DNA of 38,708 bases from Paludibacteraceae bacterium (GTDB taxonomy: Bacteria > Bacteroidota > Bacteroidia > Bacteroidales > Paludibacteraceae), in the NCBI GenBank assembly GCA_905233925.1, contig CAJOFV010000005.1, positions 1 through 38,708 of the forward strand, given 5' to 3'. Made by a program: the position numbers and the translations under genes. The stretch's first letter is position 1, and the number at the start of each line of letters is the position of its first letter. Below, one piece after another: positions 31,026 to 38,708 of this stretch. Below the pieces are notes generated by a model. It saw nothing but the letters and a program-made list of their open reading frames with translations, was not told the DNA's origin and searched no databases.

Positions 31026-31570
31026 AAAAACTGAGCATTTCCGAAATGAACCGCCTCACGCCTGAGGCATTCCACAAAGCACCGAAAGTGCCTTTGGTCG
31101 TGGTGTTGGATAATATCCGCTCGCAGCATAATGTGGGCGCGGTGTTCCGCACAGCGGATGCCTTCCGTTTGCAGGGCGTGTATCTGTGCGGCATTTGCTG
31201 CTGTCCGCCGAACGCGGAGATTCACAAGACCGCTCTTGGAGCGGAAGACACCGTGGACTGGCTGTATTTCAAGGATACAATGGAGGCCGTCAACACGCTG
31301 CATGAAGCGGGTTATACAGTCTATGCCGTTGAGCAGGCGCACGGTTCAATGACGCTTGAGGAAGCCATTCGGAATATACGGAAACTTGAAAAAGGAAAAA
31401 TCGCCGTCATTCTCGGACACGAAGTCTTCGGCGTACGCCAAGAGGTTGTTGACGCTTCTGACGGTTGCATTGAAATTCCCCAGTACGGCACAAAACATTC
31501 ACTTAATGTTTCCATTACCGCAGGAATAGTCATATATGAAATCTTTAACGCTCTTGTCCCCCGCTCGTGA
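31022..31570 (+). CDS. TrmH/SpoU-family RNA 2'-O-methyltransferase
   Basis: 182 residues covering one SpoU methyltransferase domain with the deep trefoil knot. Motif 1 is NIRSQHNVGAVFRTADAF, motif 2 is VILGHEVFGV, and motif 3 is IPQYGTKHSLNVSITAGIV. It transfers methyl from SAM to a ribose 2'-OH of tRNA or rRNA; the target nucleotide cannot be told. There is no substrate-binding extension. Its 3' end overlaps the U32 gene by 35 nt. Confidence 0.92.
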   Translation: MKKLSISEMNRLTPEAFHKAPKVPLVVVLDNIRSQHNVGAVFRTADAFRLQGVYLCGICCCPPNAEIHKTALGAEDTVDWLYFKDTMEAVNTLHEAGYTVYAVEQAHGSMTLEEAIRNIRKLEKGKIAVILGHEVFGVRQEVVDASDGCIEIPQYGTKHSLNVSITAGIVIYEIFNALVPRS

Positions 31571-32984
31571 TTTGGAAGTCGCCAAAGCGGCTATTCAAGC
31601 CGGAGCAGACGCAGTGTATATCGGTGCACCGCGGTTCGGTGCGCGCGAGGCGGCAAGCAACCCGATAGAAGATATCGCAACACTCGTGACGTATGCCCAC
31701 ACGTACGGCGTGCAGGTTCTGGTGACACTCAACACACTTCTTCATCCCGACGAGACAGACGATGCTTTCGCCATTGCGCTACAACTCCACGCCATCGGTA
31801 TTGACGCTCTTATTGTGCAAGACCTTGACTTCGCCGGACGGCTCTTCCGGGAGTTGCCCGACTTGCGTCTGCACGCTTCCACGCAATGCGACAACCGTAC
31901 ACCTGAACAGGTGGCACGTCTGCGCGACATGGGATTCAAGCGCGCTGTTCTTGCCCGCGAACTATCCATAGACGAAATTCGTGCCATACATAACGCTGTG
32001 CCGGATATCGAGCTCGAAGCCTTTGTGCACGGGGCTTTGTGCGTAAGTTATTCGGGACGTTGTTATATGTCCGAGGTACTTATGGGACGCTCTGCCAACC
32101 GCGGCTGCTGCGCACAGATGTGCAGAATGCAGTACGACCTTCTGGACGCTGACATGAACGAGATTCCGGACGATGACGGCAAACCGATACACCAGCGTTA
32201 TCTGCTTTCCTTGCAGGATCTCGACCGCTCGGCACATCTTGCTGAACTCGTTGACGCAGGTGTCACCACCTTTAAGATTGAAGGGCGCCTCAAGGATGCC
32301 GCCTATGTTACCAACATCACCGCCTACTACCGCCAAAAACTCGACCAATGGTTCAATAACCATATAAATGACAAAACCGTACACACAGACTTCGTTCCGA
32401 ATCCGCAGAAGACCTTCCACCGCAGTGCTACGGACTATTTCCTGCACGGCCGCACACGCCCGATGGCAAACTGGCAAACACCTAAATCCACCGGTGAATA
32501 TATCGGCGAAGTGTTGGAAGCGCGCGGTAACATCTTGCGGGTGCGTCTGTTGCCGGACGTAACACTTCACAACGGCGACGGACTGACCTTCGGAGACGAA
32601 GGATTCTCTGTCAACGGCGTGGAAGGCAACAGCATTAAAATAAACAAATCCGTTACCCTTCATGTATCATCAAATACGCCCTTATTCCGCAACTTGGATA
32701 TAGAGTTCCTCAAATCCCTGCATGCAGAACGCCGTATTCCCGTGGACATCGTCTTCAGCGAAACAGCCAATGGTTTCTGCCTGCATTTCGGCGACAGGCA
32801 ACGCGAGTTTGTTTACCCGAAAGAGCCTGCGCGCAATCCGGAAAAGGCACTTGAAACGATAAAGACCCAACTTACCAAACTCGGCGACACACCCTACATC
32901 GCCCGCGAGGTGCAGATCAACTGCCCGCCATATTTTATTCCGATTAGCATTTTGAACGAATGGAGACGCCAAATGACCAAATAA
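31536..32984 (+). CDS. U32 family protein (RlhA/TrhP-type RNA hydroxylation), core without its C-terminal domain
   Basis: 482 residues. The U32 TIM-barrel core is clear: LLSPARDLEVAKAAIQAGAD, VYIGAPRFGAR, HASTQ, EAFVHGALCVSYSGRCYMS and SANRGCCAQMCRMQY. Cysteines 169, 176, 191/192 and 196 form the usual cluster. A later beta domain (about 310-400) resembles DUF3656. Relatives with known function (YdcP/RlhA, YegQ/TrhP) hydroxylate rRNA or tRNA cytidine/uridine using an Fe-S centre and prephenate-derived chemistry. Bacteroidetes members normally continue past YFIPISILNEWRR into a C-terminal Cys domain. Here the frame ends at a TAA (32982-32984) lying inside octamer array 12, and that domain is encoded separately at 33023-33175. 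Confidence 0.88.
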   Translation: MKSLTLLSPARDLEVAKAAIQAGADAVYIGAPRFGAREAASNPIEDIATLVTYAHTYGVQVLVTLNTLLHPDETDDAFAIALQLHAIGIDALIVQDLDFAGRLFRELPDLRLHASTQCDNRTPEQVARLRDMGFKRAVLARELSIDEIRAIHNAVPDIELEAFVHGALCVSYSGRCYMSEVLMGRSANRGCCAQMCRMQYDLLDADMNEIPDDDGKPIHQRYLLSLQDLDRSAHLAELVDAGVTTFKIEGRLKDAAYVTNITAYYRQKLDQWFNNHINDKTVHTDFVPNPQKTFHRSATDYFLHGRTRPMANWQTPKSTGEYIGEVLEARGNILRVRLLPDVTLHNGDGLTFGDEGFSVNGVEGNSIKINKSVTLHVSSNTPLFRNLDIEFLKSLHAERRIPVDIVFSETANGFCLHFGDRQREFVYPKEPARNPEKALETIKTQLTKLGDTPYIAREVQINCPPYFIPISILNEWRRQMTK

Positions 32985-33024
32985 ACGCGAAAACGGCAAA
33001 ACGTGAAAATGAGCAAGTGCTCAT
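32969..33024 (+). repeat. Octamer array 12, between U32 core and detached C-terminal domain
   Basis: Units CCAAATGA, CCAAATAA, ACGCGAAA, ACGGCAAA, ACGTGAAA, ATGAGCAA, GTGCTCAT. The second unit contains the U32 stop, and the last unit leads into the ATG at 33023. The array therefore overwrites the end of U32 and supplies the junction. Confidence 0.85.
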
Positions 33025-33175
33025 GACTTGCCGTTATTGCCTGCTCTATGAAATGGGGCACTGTCGCCGCACGAATCCGCTAAAAAAAGAGCCGCGTTAT
33101 CTGCGGCTCCGAAACGGAACGATTGTCCGTCTTCAATTTGACTGCTCCCGTTGCGAGATGCTCATTCTTTCCTAA
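33023..33175 (+). CDS. Detached C-terminal cysteine domain of the U32 protein
   Basis: 50 residues from ATG 33023: MTCRYCLLYEMGHC, then KKEPRYLRLRNGTIVRLQF, then DCSRCEM. From memory this is the C-terminal domain of Bacteroidetes U32 proteins (xMTxRYCLRxELGxC...KEPLYLR...FRLxFDCxxCxM), where it is fused to the core. It lies in a different reading frame from the core, separated by octamer array 12. The open frame extends upstream to an ATG at 32960, but that part reads the array and U32 end out of frame. Either the gene was split and both parts are made, or this is decay. Its four conserved Cys are intact, suggesting retention. A minus-strand terminator lies within it. Confidence 0.65.
   Translation: MTCRYCLLYEMGHCRRTNPLKKEPRYLRLRNGTIVRLQFDCSRCEMLILS
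33081..33109 (-). terminator. Terminator of the polysaccharide operon, inside the small U32-tail gene
   Basis: GAGCCGC (33089-33095) and GCGGCTC (33103-33109) form a 7-bp GC stem. On the minus strand it is followed by seven T (from the A-run 33082-33088). It lies 70 bp after the nucleotidyltransferase stop, within the coding sequence of the convergent small gene. Confidence 0.85.
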
Positions 33176-33178
33176 CGC

Positions 33179-34081
33179 TTAAAACAGCGGCGACGGATAA
33201 ACACCGTCCTTCACAAGTTGGGCAAATTTGGCTACAACTTGCGGACGATCCGTTGCATACGTTACGCCAAACCACTTGCTCGGCGTGTCCAGAACGCGGC
33301 AAGTTGCCTGGCCATTGTGAATGAGATAATCCACCATCGTCGGGATATAAAACTCAGACTTGAGCTCATTGCCATGTTCGCGGAGGAAGGTCACAAAATA
33401 CGCCTCTGAATGTTTGAAGTAATCGGGTGTAAACGCCCACATGTTCATGGAAACGGGTGTGTTCTCTGCCAATTCCGTTTTGCCATCCTCTTCAATAAAA
33501 CGGATTATACCGTCTTCCTCACGCAGGATTTTGGTGCGCTCGGTCACTTTTGTGAGCAAACCTTCGGCATTCGTTTCGCACACCCCGCGTGCCACAGAGC
33601 CTGATTCGGACAGCGTGTTGCACACACGATAGCCCACCATTGCATAATTGCCTTCCGTGCCCTCGATGGAACGGAGGTAATCGGCCAGCACTTGGAATGA
33701 CTCACGGCCATAATAATCATCGGCGTTGATAACGGCAAAGGGCTCTTTTATAACGTCCTTTCCCATGAGCACAGCGTGGTTTGTGCCCCACGGTTTCTCA
33801 CGCCCTTCGGGAACAGAGAATCCGGCAGGCAGGTTGTCAAGATCCTGAAAAACAAGCTCAACAGGAATCCGGTTAATGTACTTGGAGACGATTTTCTCGC
33901 GGAAATCCTGCTCAAACACGCGACGGATAACGAATACCACTTTGCCGAATCCGGCTTGAATGGCATCATAAATGGAATAATCCATAATGGTTTCAGCATT
34001 TGGTCCGAGACCGTCCAATTGTTTGAGGCCTCCGTAACGGCTGCCCATTCCGGCAGCGAGAACGAATAATGTAGGTTTCAT
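33179..34081 (-). CDS. Sugar-1-phosphate nucleotidyltransferase
   Basis: 300 residues with the NTP-transferase fold. The signature VLAAGMGSRYGGLKQLDGLG (about 7-26) binds the nucleotide phosphates, INADDYYG holds the metal-binding Asp, and KPWGTNHAVL and KSEFYIPTMVD follow. Such enzymes make NDP-sugars from sugar-1-phosphates; the sugar and base cannot be decided from sequence. It is the last gene of the minus-strand surface-polysaccharide operon, 19 nt after the GT2 gene, and supplies donors for it. Confidence 0.85.
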   Translation of the reverse strand: MKPTLFVLAAGMGSRYGGLKQLDGLGPNAETIMDYSIYDAIQAGFGKVVFVIRRVFEQDFREKIVSKYINRIPVELVFQDLDNLPAGFSVPEGREKPWGTNHAVLMGKDVIKEPFAVINADDYYGRESFQVLADYLRSIEGTEGNYAMVGYRVCNTLSESGSVARGVCETNAEGLLTKVTERTKILREEDGIIRFIEEDGKTELAENTPVSMNMWAFTPDYFKHSEAYFVTFLREHGNELKSEFYIPTMVDYLIHNGQATCRVLDTPSKWFGVTYATDRPQVVAKFAQLVKDGVYPSPLF

Positions 34082-34100
34082 ATTGTTTGAGTTTTTTATT

Positions 34101-34844
34101 TTAGCGGAAGAATTGGTAAACTTTGCGGAGATTCTTGAACAAAACAGAGAATATACTGCCTATGTGATTCTTTCGCAGCGCGCGATAATCCTCACGGGAC
34201 TTGCGACACATAGACTGTACATCGCGGTTGCTTACTCCGCCGGTGGTCATTTTGACTAACACATTCGGGATATAGACCGAACGGTAGTTGCGGCTGAAGA
34301 CACGCAGAATAAAATCATAGTCCGCCGAGATACGGAAAGCCGTGTCATATTCGCCCACTTGCTCATAAACCTTACGGCGGACATATAGCGTCGGGTGCGG
34401 ACACATCCAGCCGAACTTGAGCGCCTTCGGGTCAAAAATATTACTGCGCCAGTAGCGGATGACGGTATTTATCATGGCCGTGTCGGTGCAGTATAGCAGG
34501 TCGCCATAGGCAATTTCGGCGTTGGTTTGCTGCATGTTACGGACAATCGTCTCTATTGTTGTGGCATCGGCAAGCACATCGTCGGAATTAAGAATACCGA
34601 TAACGTCACCTGTCGCCAAACGGAGTCCCTTGTTAATCGCATCATAGATACCTTTATCCGGTTCGGAAACGACTTGTGCAATACGGTCACGATGCTTTTC
34701 TATGATAGACAGCGTTCCGTCTGTCGAACCGCCGTCAATAATAATATGCTCTATATCGCGGAAAGTCTGTGTTTCCACGCTGCGTAAAGTGTTCTCCAAC
34801 GATGTGGCACTGTTATATGTTACGGTGATAATGGAGACTTTCAT
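34101..34844 (-). CDS. Family 2 glycosyltransferase
   Basis: 247 residues. GT-A fold: KVSIITVTYNSATSLENTL, then the DGGSTDGTL nucleotide motif, SEPDKGIYDAINKGL, the metal-binding ILNSDDVL, and the acceptor-side SADYDFILRVF. This is the WcaA-like group adding a sugar to a lipid-linked repeat unit in the cytosol. Its start overlaps the stop of the upstream GT4 gene (ATGA). Confidence 0.92.
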   Translation of the reverse strand: MKVSIITVTYNSATSLENTLRSVETQTFRDIEHIIIDGGSTDGTLSIIEKHRDRIAQVVSEPDKGIYDAINKGLRLATGDVIGILNSDDVLADATTIETIVRNMQQTNAEIAYGDLLYCTDTAMINTVIRYWRSNIFDPKALKFGWMCPHPTLYVRRKVYEQVGEYDTAFRISADYDFILRVFSRNYRSVYIPNVLVKMTTGGVSNRDVQSMCRKSREDYRALRKNHIGSIFSVLFKNLRKVYQFFR

Positions 34845-35911
34845 TGGCTGATTTCGTGGTATAGTTGGTAAAGTTGGTTATACATATTGTCCCAAGTGAA
34901 ACGCTTGGCGTTGGCTTGTCCTGCAAGGCGCAATGCTTTGGCATCGATTGTGCCGTTACGCAACTGAAGCAACACATCTGTCATTTCATCCGCCAGCCGC
35001 AGCGAATCCGACGGCGGCACGATGAGGGCGCCGTCTCCCGCCACTTCCGGCAGGGAACTGACGCGTTGCACGACCGCTACACAATTGGCTTTCTGCGCCT
35101 CAAGAATCGGCAAACCGAAGCCTTCGTACGCAGACGGATACAGTAGCGCGAAAGCATGATTATAGAGGATATTCAGTTGCTCGTTGGAAATATGCGAGAA
35201 CGACTGATAATGCCCCTCTCCCAGTTCTTCTTGCAAAAGCAAGTGTTCCTGTTTTTTCAGCGGCGCACCGACCATTACAAGCGGCATCTTTAACCGTCTG
35301 GCAATCTCAACCGCCATACTGAAGTTCTTGTATTCTGCTTCACGGGCGCCGACGAACAGCAAATAACTGCCCGACTCAAAACGTGTGATATTTTTGTCGT
35401 CACAGACGTGGAACACGGAGCTCACGCCGTTGTAGATGACGCGCACGTTTTCCTCGCGGACAGATGGATAAAGCCGCAACAAGTCATTCTTCGTGCTTTG
35501 CGAAATGCACACAATCGCCCGTGAATGTTGCAACGCGTGTGCTTCCTGCTGTAGGTGGACTTTTTTCGGCAAACCGTGGCGGCAGATATGATAGGTCAGG
35601 TCATGTATGGTCGTGACATTAGCCACCAGTGGATGCGGCAGCACACGGAAGTAACTGCTGTGGAAAACACACGGTTCGCCCACTTCCAACAACGGTTGGC
35701 GGTAACGCTCCTGCAGCCGCAATGCGCAGTCCTGCCTTATCGAATCGGCGATATTAAGCCGTTGGCGCTGGATATTACTGCACGGATAGTCAAGGATTGT
35801 GAGGTCAAGCCGTTTGTCTGCCATCGCGCGTTGTTCCAGTTCGTACCACACGGTTGAAATGCCGCCTGCGGATTGCAACGCAAAAACAATATTATCCAAA
35901 AACAGTTTCAT
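34841..35911 (-). CDS. Family 4 glycosyltransferase
   Basis: 356 residues, GT-B fold: N-terminal acceptor domain (MKLFLDNIVFALQSAGGIST), then a nucleotide-sugar domain with YLLFVGAREAEYKNF and the GT4 motif YPSAYEGFGLPILEAQKA. The ATG at 35911 is chosen because it overlaps the upstream stop as ATGA and gives the usual N-terminus. An ATG at 35929 would add six residues. It probably extends the surface glycan. Confidence 0.9.
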   Translation of the reverse strand: MKLFLDNIVFALQSAGGISTVWYELEQRAMADKRLDLTILDYPCSNIQRQRLNIADSIRQDCALRLQERYRQPLLEVGEPCVFHSSYFRVLPHPLVANVTTIHDLTYHICRHGLPKKVHLQQEAHALQHSRAIVCISQSTKNDLLRLYPSVREENVRVIYNGVSSVFHVCDDKNITRFESGSYLLFVGAREAEYKNFSMAVEIARRLKMPLVMVGAPLKKQEHLLLQEELGEGHYQSFSHISNEQLNILYNHAFALLYPSAYEGFGLPILEAQKANCVAVVQRVSSLPEVAGDGALIVPPSDSLRLADEMTDVLLQLRNGTIDAKALRLAGQANAKRFTWDNMYNQLYQLYHEISQ

Positions 35912-37056
35912 CTGAGTATTTGCAGCCACTGTGCCATAACAGGTTCCAACGCAAAGTGTGCTTTGGCGTGTGCACAGGCAGCTTCGCCAAGGGACTTCCG
36001 TAATTCAGGATGGTTAATATAATGGTCTATCGCTTGTGCCAACGCCGTTATATCTTCCGCCGGCAGCAAGACGCCGTTCTGTTCGTTAACAATAAGTTCC
36101 CGCGGTCCGTGCGGGCAGTCAAATGCAAGGCAGCAACAGCCGCAGGACATGGCTTCCATAAGCGCCAAAGGCAGTCCTTCGTAGCGGCTGGAAAGGACAA
36201 ACAGCCCGCTGCTCCTGTAGTCGGCGGTCAGGTCGTTACTCAAGCCTTCCATCTGCACCGTTTGGGCAATGCCCAATTCATTTGCCAAAGCAGCCAAGTG
36301 CTGCCGTTCATCGCCTTCGCCGACGATTTGCAGTTTCCAGTCCGGATGTTTGGCTGCCACTTGTGCCCACGCACGCAGCAACAGGTCGTAGCCTTTCTGC
36401 GGGTGCAGACGTCCTACCGCAAGAACGGTCTTTTTATCGTGTTTGCCGCTGTTATCGGGCATTATTGGTGTCGGATTCGGAATACAAACCGTGTTTGTCA
36501 CGCCCGCCTTGCGCCACTGTTGTTCATCTGCCTTCGTCAGCACAACCAGTTTCTCCACCTTGCGCACAGCTCGTTGCAACTGGCGGGTGCGGATTTTTCC
36601 CAACAGACGCCAGAACAGCCCCTTGTGATACTGCATAAGCAGTTGTTCGCGTTGGGTCATGGCAAAATGTATTTCCGCCAGCTTGCGGCATGGCACGTCA
36701 AGTTCGCCTATAAATGCTATCTCTTTGCCGCACAGCGAGATACATACGTCGGCCTGCGTCTCCGAAAGCACTTGTACCAACGCCTGCCGATAGTGTTTTT
36801 GTTTGCGCCGGTGGTTAACGAACTTGCGCAGCAGCGGAGCATGAAAATCTGCATCAAAGTCTATATTCAGTTCCACAACCCTCACACGCTCATCCAACGG
36901 AAAATAACAAACCTGCTTGCCTGCGGGCGTAACCTCCGTCGTCACAATCGTTATGTGCATCTCCGGCAAGGAAGCCAGATAATTCGCCTTCTGTGTCAGC
37001 ACACGCTCCATGCCGCCGGCATTATACAGGTGCGGAATACAATAGACTATGTTCAT
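35908..37056 (-). CDS. Family 4 glycosyltransferase
   Basis: 382 residues, GT-B fold: IPHLYNAGGMERVLTQKA at the N-terminus (Gly-rich acceptor loop), TVLAVGRLHPQKGYDLLLRA, VGEGDERQHL, and the donor-binding SSRYEGLPLALMEAMSCG. It is close to the WcaL/RfaB group. ATGA overlaps join it to both neighbours. The plus-strand open frame across it is a shadow. Confidence 0.92.
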   Translation of the reverse strand: MNIVYCIPHLYNAGGMERVLTQKANYLASLPEMHITIVTTEVTPAGKQVCYFPLDERVRVVELNIDFDADFHAPLLRKFVNHRRKQKHYRQALVQVLSETQADVCISLCGKEIAFIGELDVPCRKLAEIHFAMTQREQLLMQYHKGLFWRLLGKIRTRQLQRAVRKVEKLVVLTKADEQQWRKAGVTNTVCIPNPTPIMPDNSGKHDKKTVLAVGRLHPQKGYDLLLRAWAQVAAKHPDWKLQIVGEGDERQHLAALANELGIAQTVQMEGLSNDLTADYRSSGLFVLSSRYEGLPLALMEAMSCGCCCLAFDCPHGPRELIVNEQNGVLLPAEDITALAQAIDHYINHPELRKSLGEAACAHAKAHFALEPVMAQWLQILR

Positions 37057-38432
37057 GCCGCCACCTCCTTTCTTTTCGGCTCGGGAACAAGCCGTTTCCA
37101 GTCAAAGGTCGTGACGGAACGCACCAGCCACAGCAGCAGCAGCGACCATGTCAGTACACGCGGCGGGAACAGGATGGGTCCGCGGGTGTAGAACACCGAA
37201 TAGGACACCAGCAGATAATACACCAGATACCAGTATATGTTTGTCCGGCTGCGGTAATAGCTTTCCTTTACCGCCCAACCCACAAGATACATCGACACCG
37301 CTACACCGCCGTACTTCGCCATCCGGAAGGCGTCACCTATCATGTTGCACCCCATGCCCCAGTCGCAGTCCGGACCCTCGAAGATATACGTCGTCATTTC
37401 CTGTGCGCACATGGTTTCATAGGGTCTGCCTGTCCAGGCAACAATATACTTCGCCATACCCGGGATAGGTGTCGCGAGGTCTATCAGCATGCCGTTAAAC
37501 CAGTCGTTGGCATGATGCAACCCGTACTCAACCAACACAAACAGGTTAATGCCGTTGATGGTCAAGTCGGAGAATATATCCACCAGATTATCTTTGTCCA
37601 TGCCACGGACAATCTGTACAATATTGCCAAGTTGGGTCTTGCGCGTCTCCATAACTACCCACAACCCGATAACGCCGACCAGCATAACCGTCACGATTTC
37701 CCACACGCGGAAGCGGCGGACGTTGTTGTTCCATCCGACCACCAAAATCAGCCCCACGCCCAACACTACCGTCCGGCTGCCGGTGGCAAGAATCAGCAGA
37801 ATGCAGGTTCCCATCGTAAGGAGGTAGAACCACCATTTGGTTTTCGGGATATGATACACAAATACCGCCATCAGGTAAATGGCAAGCGTAAAAATGACAT
37901 AGAAATACGAGTAAATGCCGACATCGCGGATGTTACCACCGCCGCCGTAAACGGCATTCATCGCCGCCCAACCGCCGGAAGCGACATACAGGGCATACGT
38001 GCCAACCGTCAGCAGGAAAATCAGTATATACTGGCTCAACGATATACGGAACTCCACCTTTCCCGGCTCGGGACGCTCCATGCGGAACCAGCGCGTGACG
38101 CCCAACATATAGAACGTATAACCCATATACGCTATCGCCACGGCACGGTCTATCAGGCTTCTGTCCCACGGCCGCCAGAAGAACATCCAGTTCTCCCGCT
38201 CGGGGAAATAGAACAGCGCATAACCGAAATTCACAAAGAAGAATGCCACCGCGAAGAAGAGTTCAAAGCCCACGAAGTTCTTGCGTTTGTTCGTGAGGAA
38301 ATACAGCAGATTCTGCACCACAAAGCACCACGCAACCATCTGGCAGAAGTCTGCATGATACCCTTTCGGAGCCGTTACACAGAGAACCACACCGACAATC
38401 GCAAAGGCAATATGTATTATCCACGCTAACAT
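37053..38432 (-). CDS. O-antigen/repeat-unit polymerase (Wzy-like)
   Basis: 459 residues with about 11-12 transmembrane helices and large outside loops, the layout of oligosaccharide repeat-unit polymerases. A conserved-looking middle (GTCILLILATGSRTVVLGVG) is followed by the main loop (about 260-360, with ETRKTQLGNIVQIVRGMDKD and ATPIPGMAKYIVAW). Sequence conservation in this class is low, so the call rests on topology and context: flippase upstream, three glycosyltransferases downstream. It overlaps the flippase gene by 7 nt and the GT4 gene by 4 nt. Confidence 0.82.
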   Translation of the reverse strand: MLAWIIHIAFAIVGVVLCVTAPKGYHADFCQMVAWCFVVQNLLYFLTNKRKNFVGFELFFAVAFFFVNFGYALFYFPERENWMFFWRPWDRSLIDRAVAIAYMGYTFYMLGVTRWFRMERPEPGKVEFRISLSQYILIFLLTVGTYALYVASGGWAAMNAVYGGGGNIRDVGIYSYFYVIFTLAIYLMAVFVYHIPKTKWWFYLLTMGTCILLILATGSRTVVLGVGLILVVGWNNNVRRFRVWEIVTVMLVGVIGLWVVMETRKTQLGNIVQIVRGMDKDNLVDIFSDLTINGINLFVLVEYGLHHANDWFNGMLIDLATPIPGMAKYIVAWTGRPYETMCAQEMTTYIFEGPDCDWGMGCNMIGDAFRMAKYGGVAVSMYLVGWAVKESYYRSRTNIYWYLVYYLLVSYSVFYTRGPILFPPRVLTWSLLLLWLVRSVTTFDWKRLVPEPKRKEVAA

Positions 38433-38708
38433 GCCATCAACCGTTTATGCCGCGTCGCCGCCACACAGAACACCACTTCGCACAGCCCCGACAACGCCAG
38501 ACCGGCTGCCACACCGTAAACGGACGGCCTCAACAGCAGCCACACCGACACGGCGGAGAGACAGGTCACAAGTGCCACCACCTGATTTACCGTCACCAGA
38601 TAACGGTGGTTCGTCGGCACAAACACAAAATTGACAAACGCCGTGCCAAGCAGCCAAAACAGCACCGTCGTACTCAAAATAATGCTCACCGGATACGCCA
38701 TCGGCAGT
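38426..38708 (-). CDS. Polysaccharide flippase (Wzx-like), C-terminal end only
   Basis: The frame is open at the right edge (reads LPMAYPVSIILST inward), so it is cut by the window. The ~94 residues seen hold three hydrophobic segments with short polar loops (VNFVFVPTNHRYLVTVNQ), like the last helices of Wzx/MATE-type exporters. The identification depends partly on the neighbouring polymerase and glycosyltransferases. The final residues overlap the polymerase start. Confidence 0.6.
   Translation of the reverse strand, partial: LPMAYPVSIILSTTVLFWLLGTAFVNFVFVPTNHRYLVTVNQVVALVTCLSAVSVWLLLRPSVYGVAAGLALSGLCEVVFCVAATRHKRLMAC

Noticed and set aside
12341..33024. Octamer arrays as CRISPR
   Set aside because: Units are 8 bp without spacers, there are no cas genes, and arrays sit at gene boundaries or inside genes.
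36010..38429. Long plus-strand open frames across the polysaccharide operon
   Set aside because: They overlap clear GT4 and polymerase genes in antisense and lack promoters and domains.

Overview
The window looks like a contig from an uncultured Bacteroidales bacterium. Eight promoters have the Bacteroidetes form (TTTG, 19-20 nt, TAnnTTTG), and coding starts generally lack a Shine-Dalgarno sequence. Several genes belong to families typical of the group: DUF1599, a BT_3928-like MauE/DoxX protein, DUF4292, C10 (streptopain-type) peptidases, a Bacteroidetes-type U32 protein and an exosortase. The first ~760 bases differ. They have a strong AGGAGGT ribosome site, a textbook sigma70 promoter with a palindromic operator, and a protein of a kind I associate with Clostridia mobile elements. 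This foreign block stops inside a gene at about 757-785, where Bacteroidales coding sequence begins, so the left edge is a recombination scar or an assembly chimera.

Layout. 1-756: foreign mobile-element fragment (minus strand). 785-1195: C-terminal end of a secreted repeat protein. 1299-1709: promoter, tRNA-Gly(GCC), tRNA-Leu(CAG), tRNA-Leu(GAG), terminator. 1710-2311: remnants of a serine recombinase and an AraC regulator. 2348-3883: decayed alpha-amylase lipoprotein and a TfoX-N protein. 4045-5403: unknown lipoprotein. 5475-5833 (minus): tmRNA that seems to have lost its degradation-tag reading frame. 5980-8268: acyltransferase-like protein, Fur-like regulator, membrane zinc peptidase. 8289-8476: tRNA-Arg(CCG) followed by 55-bp tandem repeats containing its own 3' end. 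8490-9314: lipid-kinase-like protein. 9280-10920 (minus): tsaD and an exosortase. 11103-32984: a long co-directional run of waaA, hisS, C10 peptidase, DUF1599, MauE-like, second C10 peptidase, tpiA, gamma-carbonic anhydrase, pyrH, frr, outer-membrane barrel, rsgA, lipid kinase, dut, TPR protein, DUF4292 lipoprotein, EnvC-like protein, FKBP lipoprotein, Rieske-like lipoprotein, rimM, trmH-like and U32. 33023-33175: detached U32 C-terminal domain. 38708-33179 (minus): surface-polysaccharide operon (flippase end, polymerase, two GT4, GT2, sugar nucleotidyltransferase).

The most unusual feature is a set of twelve degenerate tandem arrays with an 8-bp period between 12.3 and 33.0 kb. Most fill the gap between one stop codon and the next start codon, often contributing the stop or start itself. 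Three lie in frame inside genes (MauE-like, outer-membrane barrel, rsgA). One separates the U32 core from its C-terminal cysteine domain. Several octamer families are used (ATCTTCAA, AATGAGAA, CTAGAAAA, CAGTTTAA, ATGAGCGA, ACGGCAAA). I know of no description of these arrays in Bacteroidales. They resemble in concept the heptameric short tandem repeats of cyanobacteria. Other notable points are the tag-less tmRNA, a tRNA-Arg in which the near-invariant G19-C56 pair is replaced by A19-U56, and two C10 peptidase genes inserted into an otherwise conserved housekeeping block.
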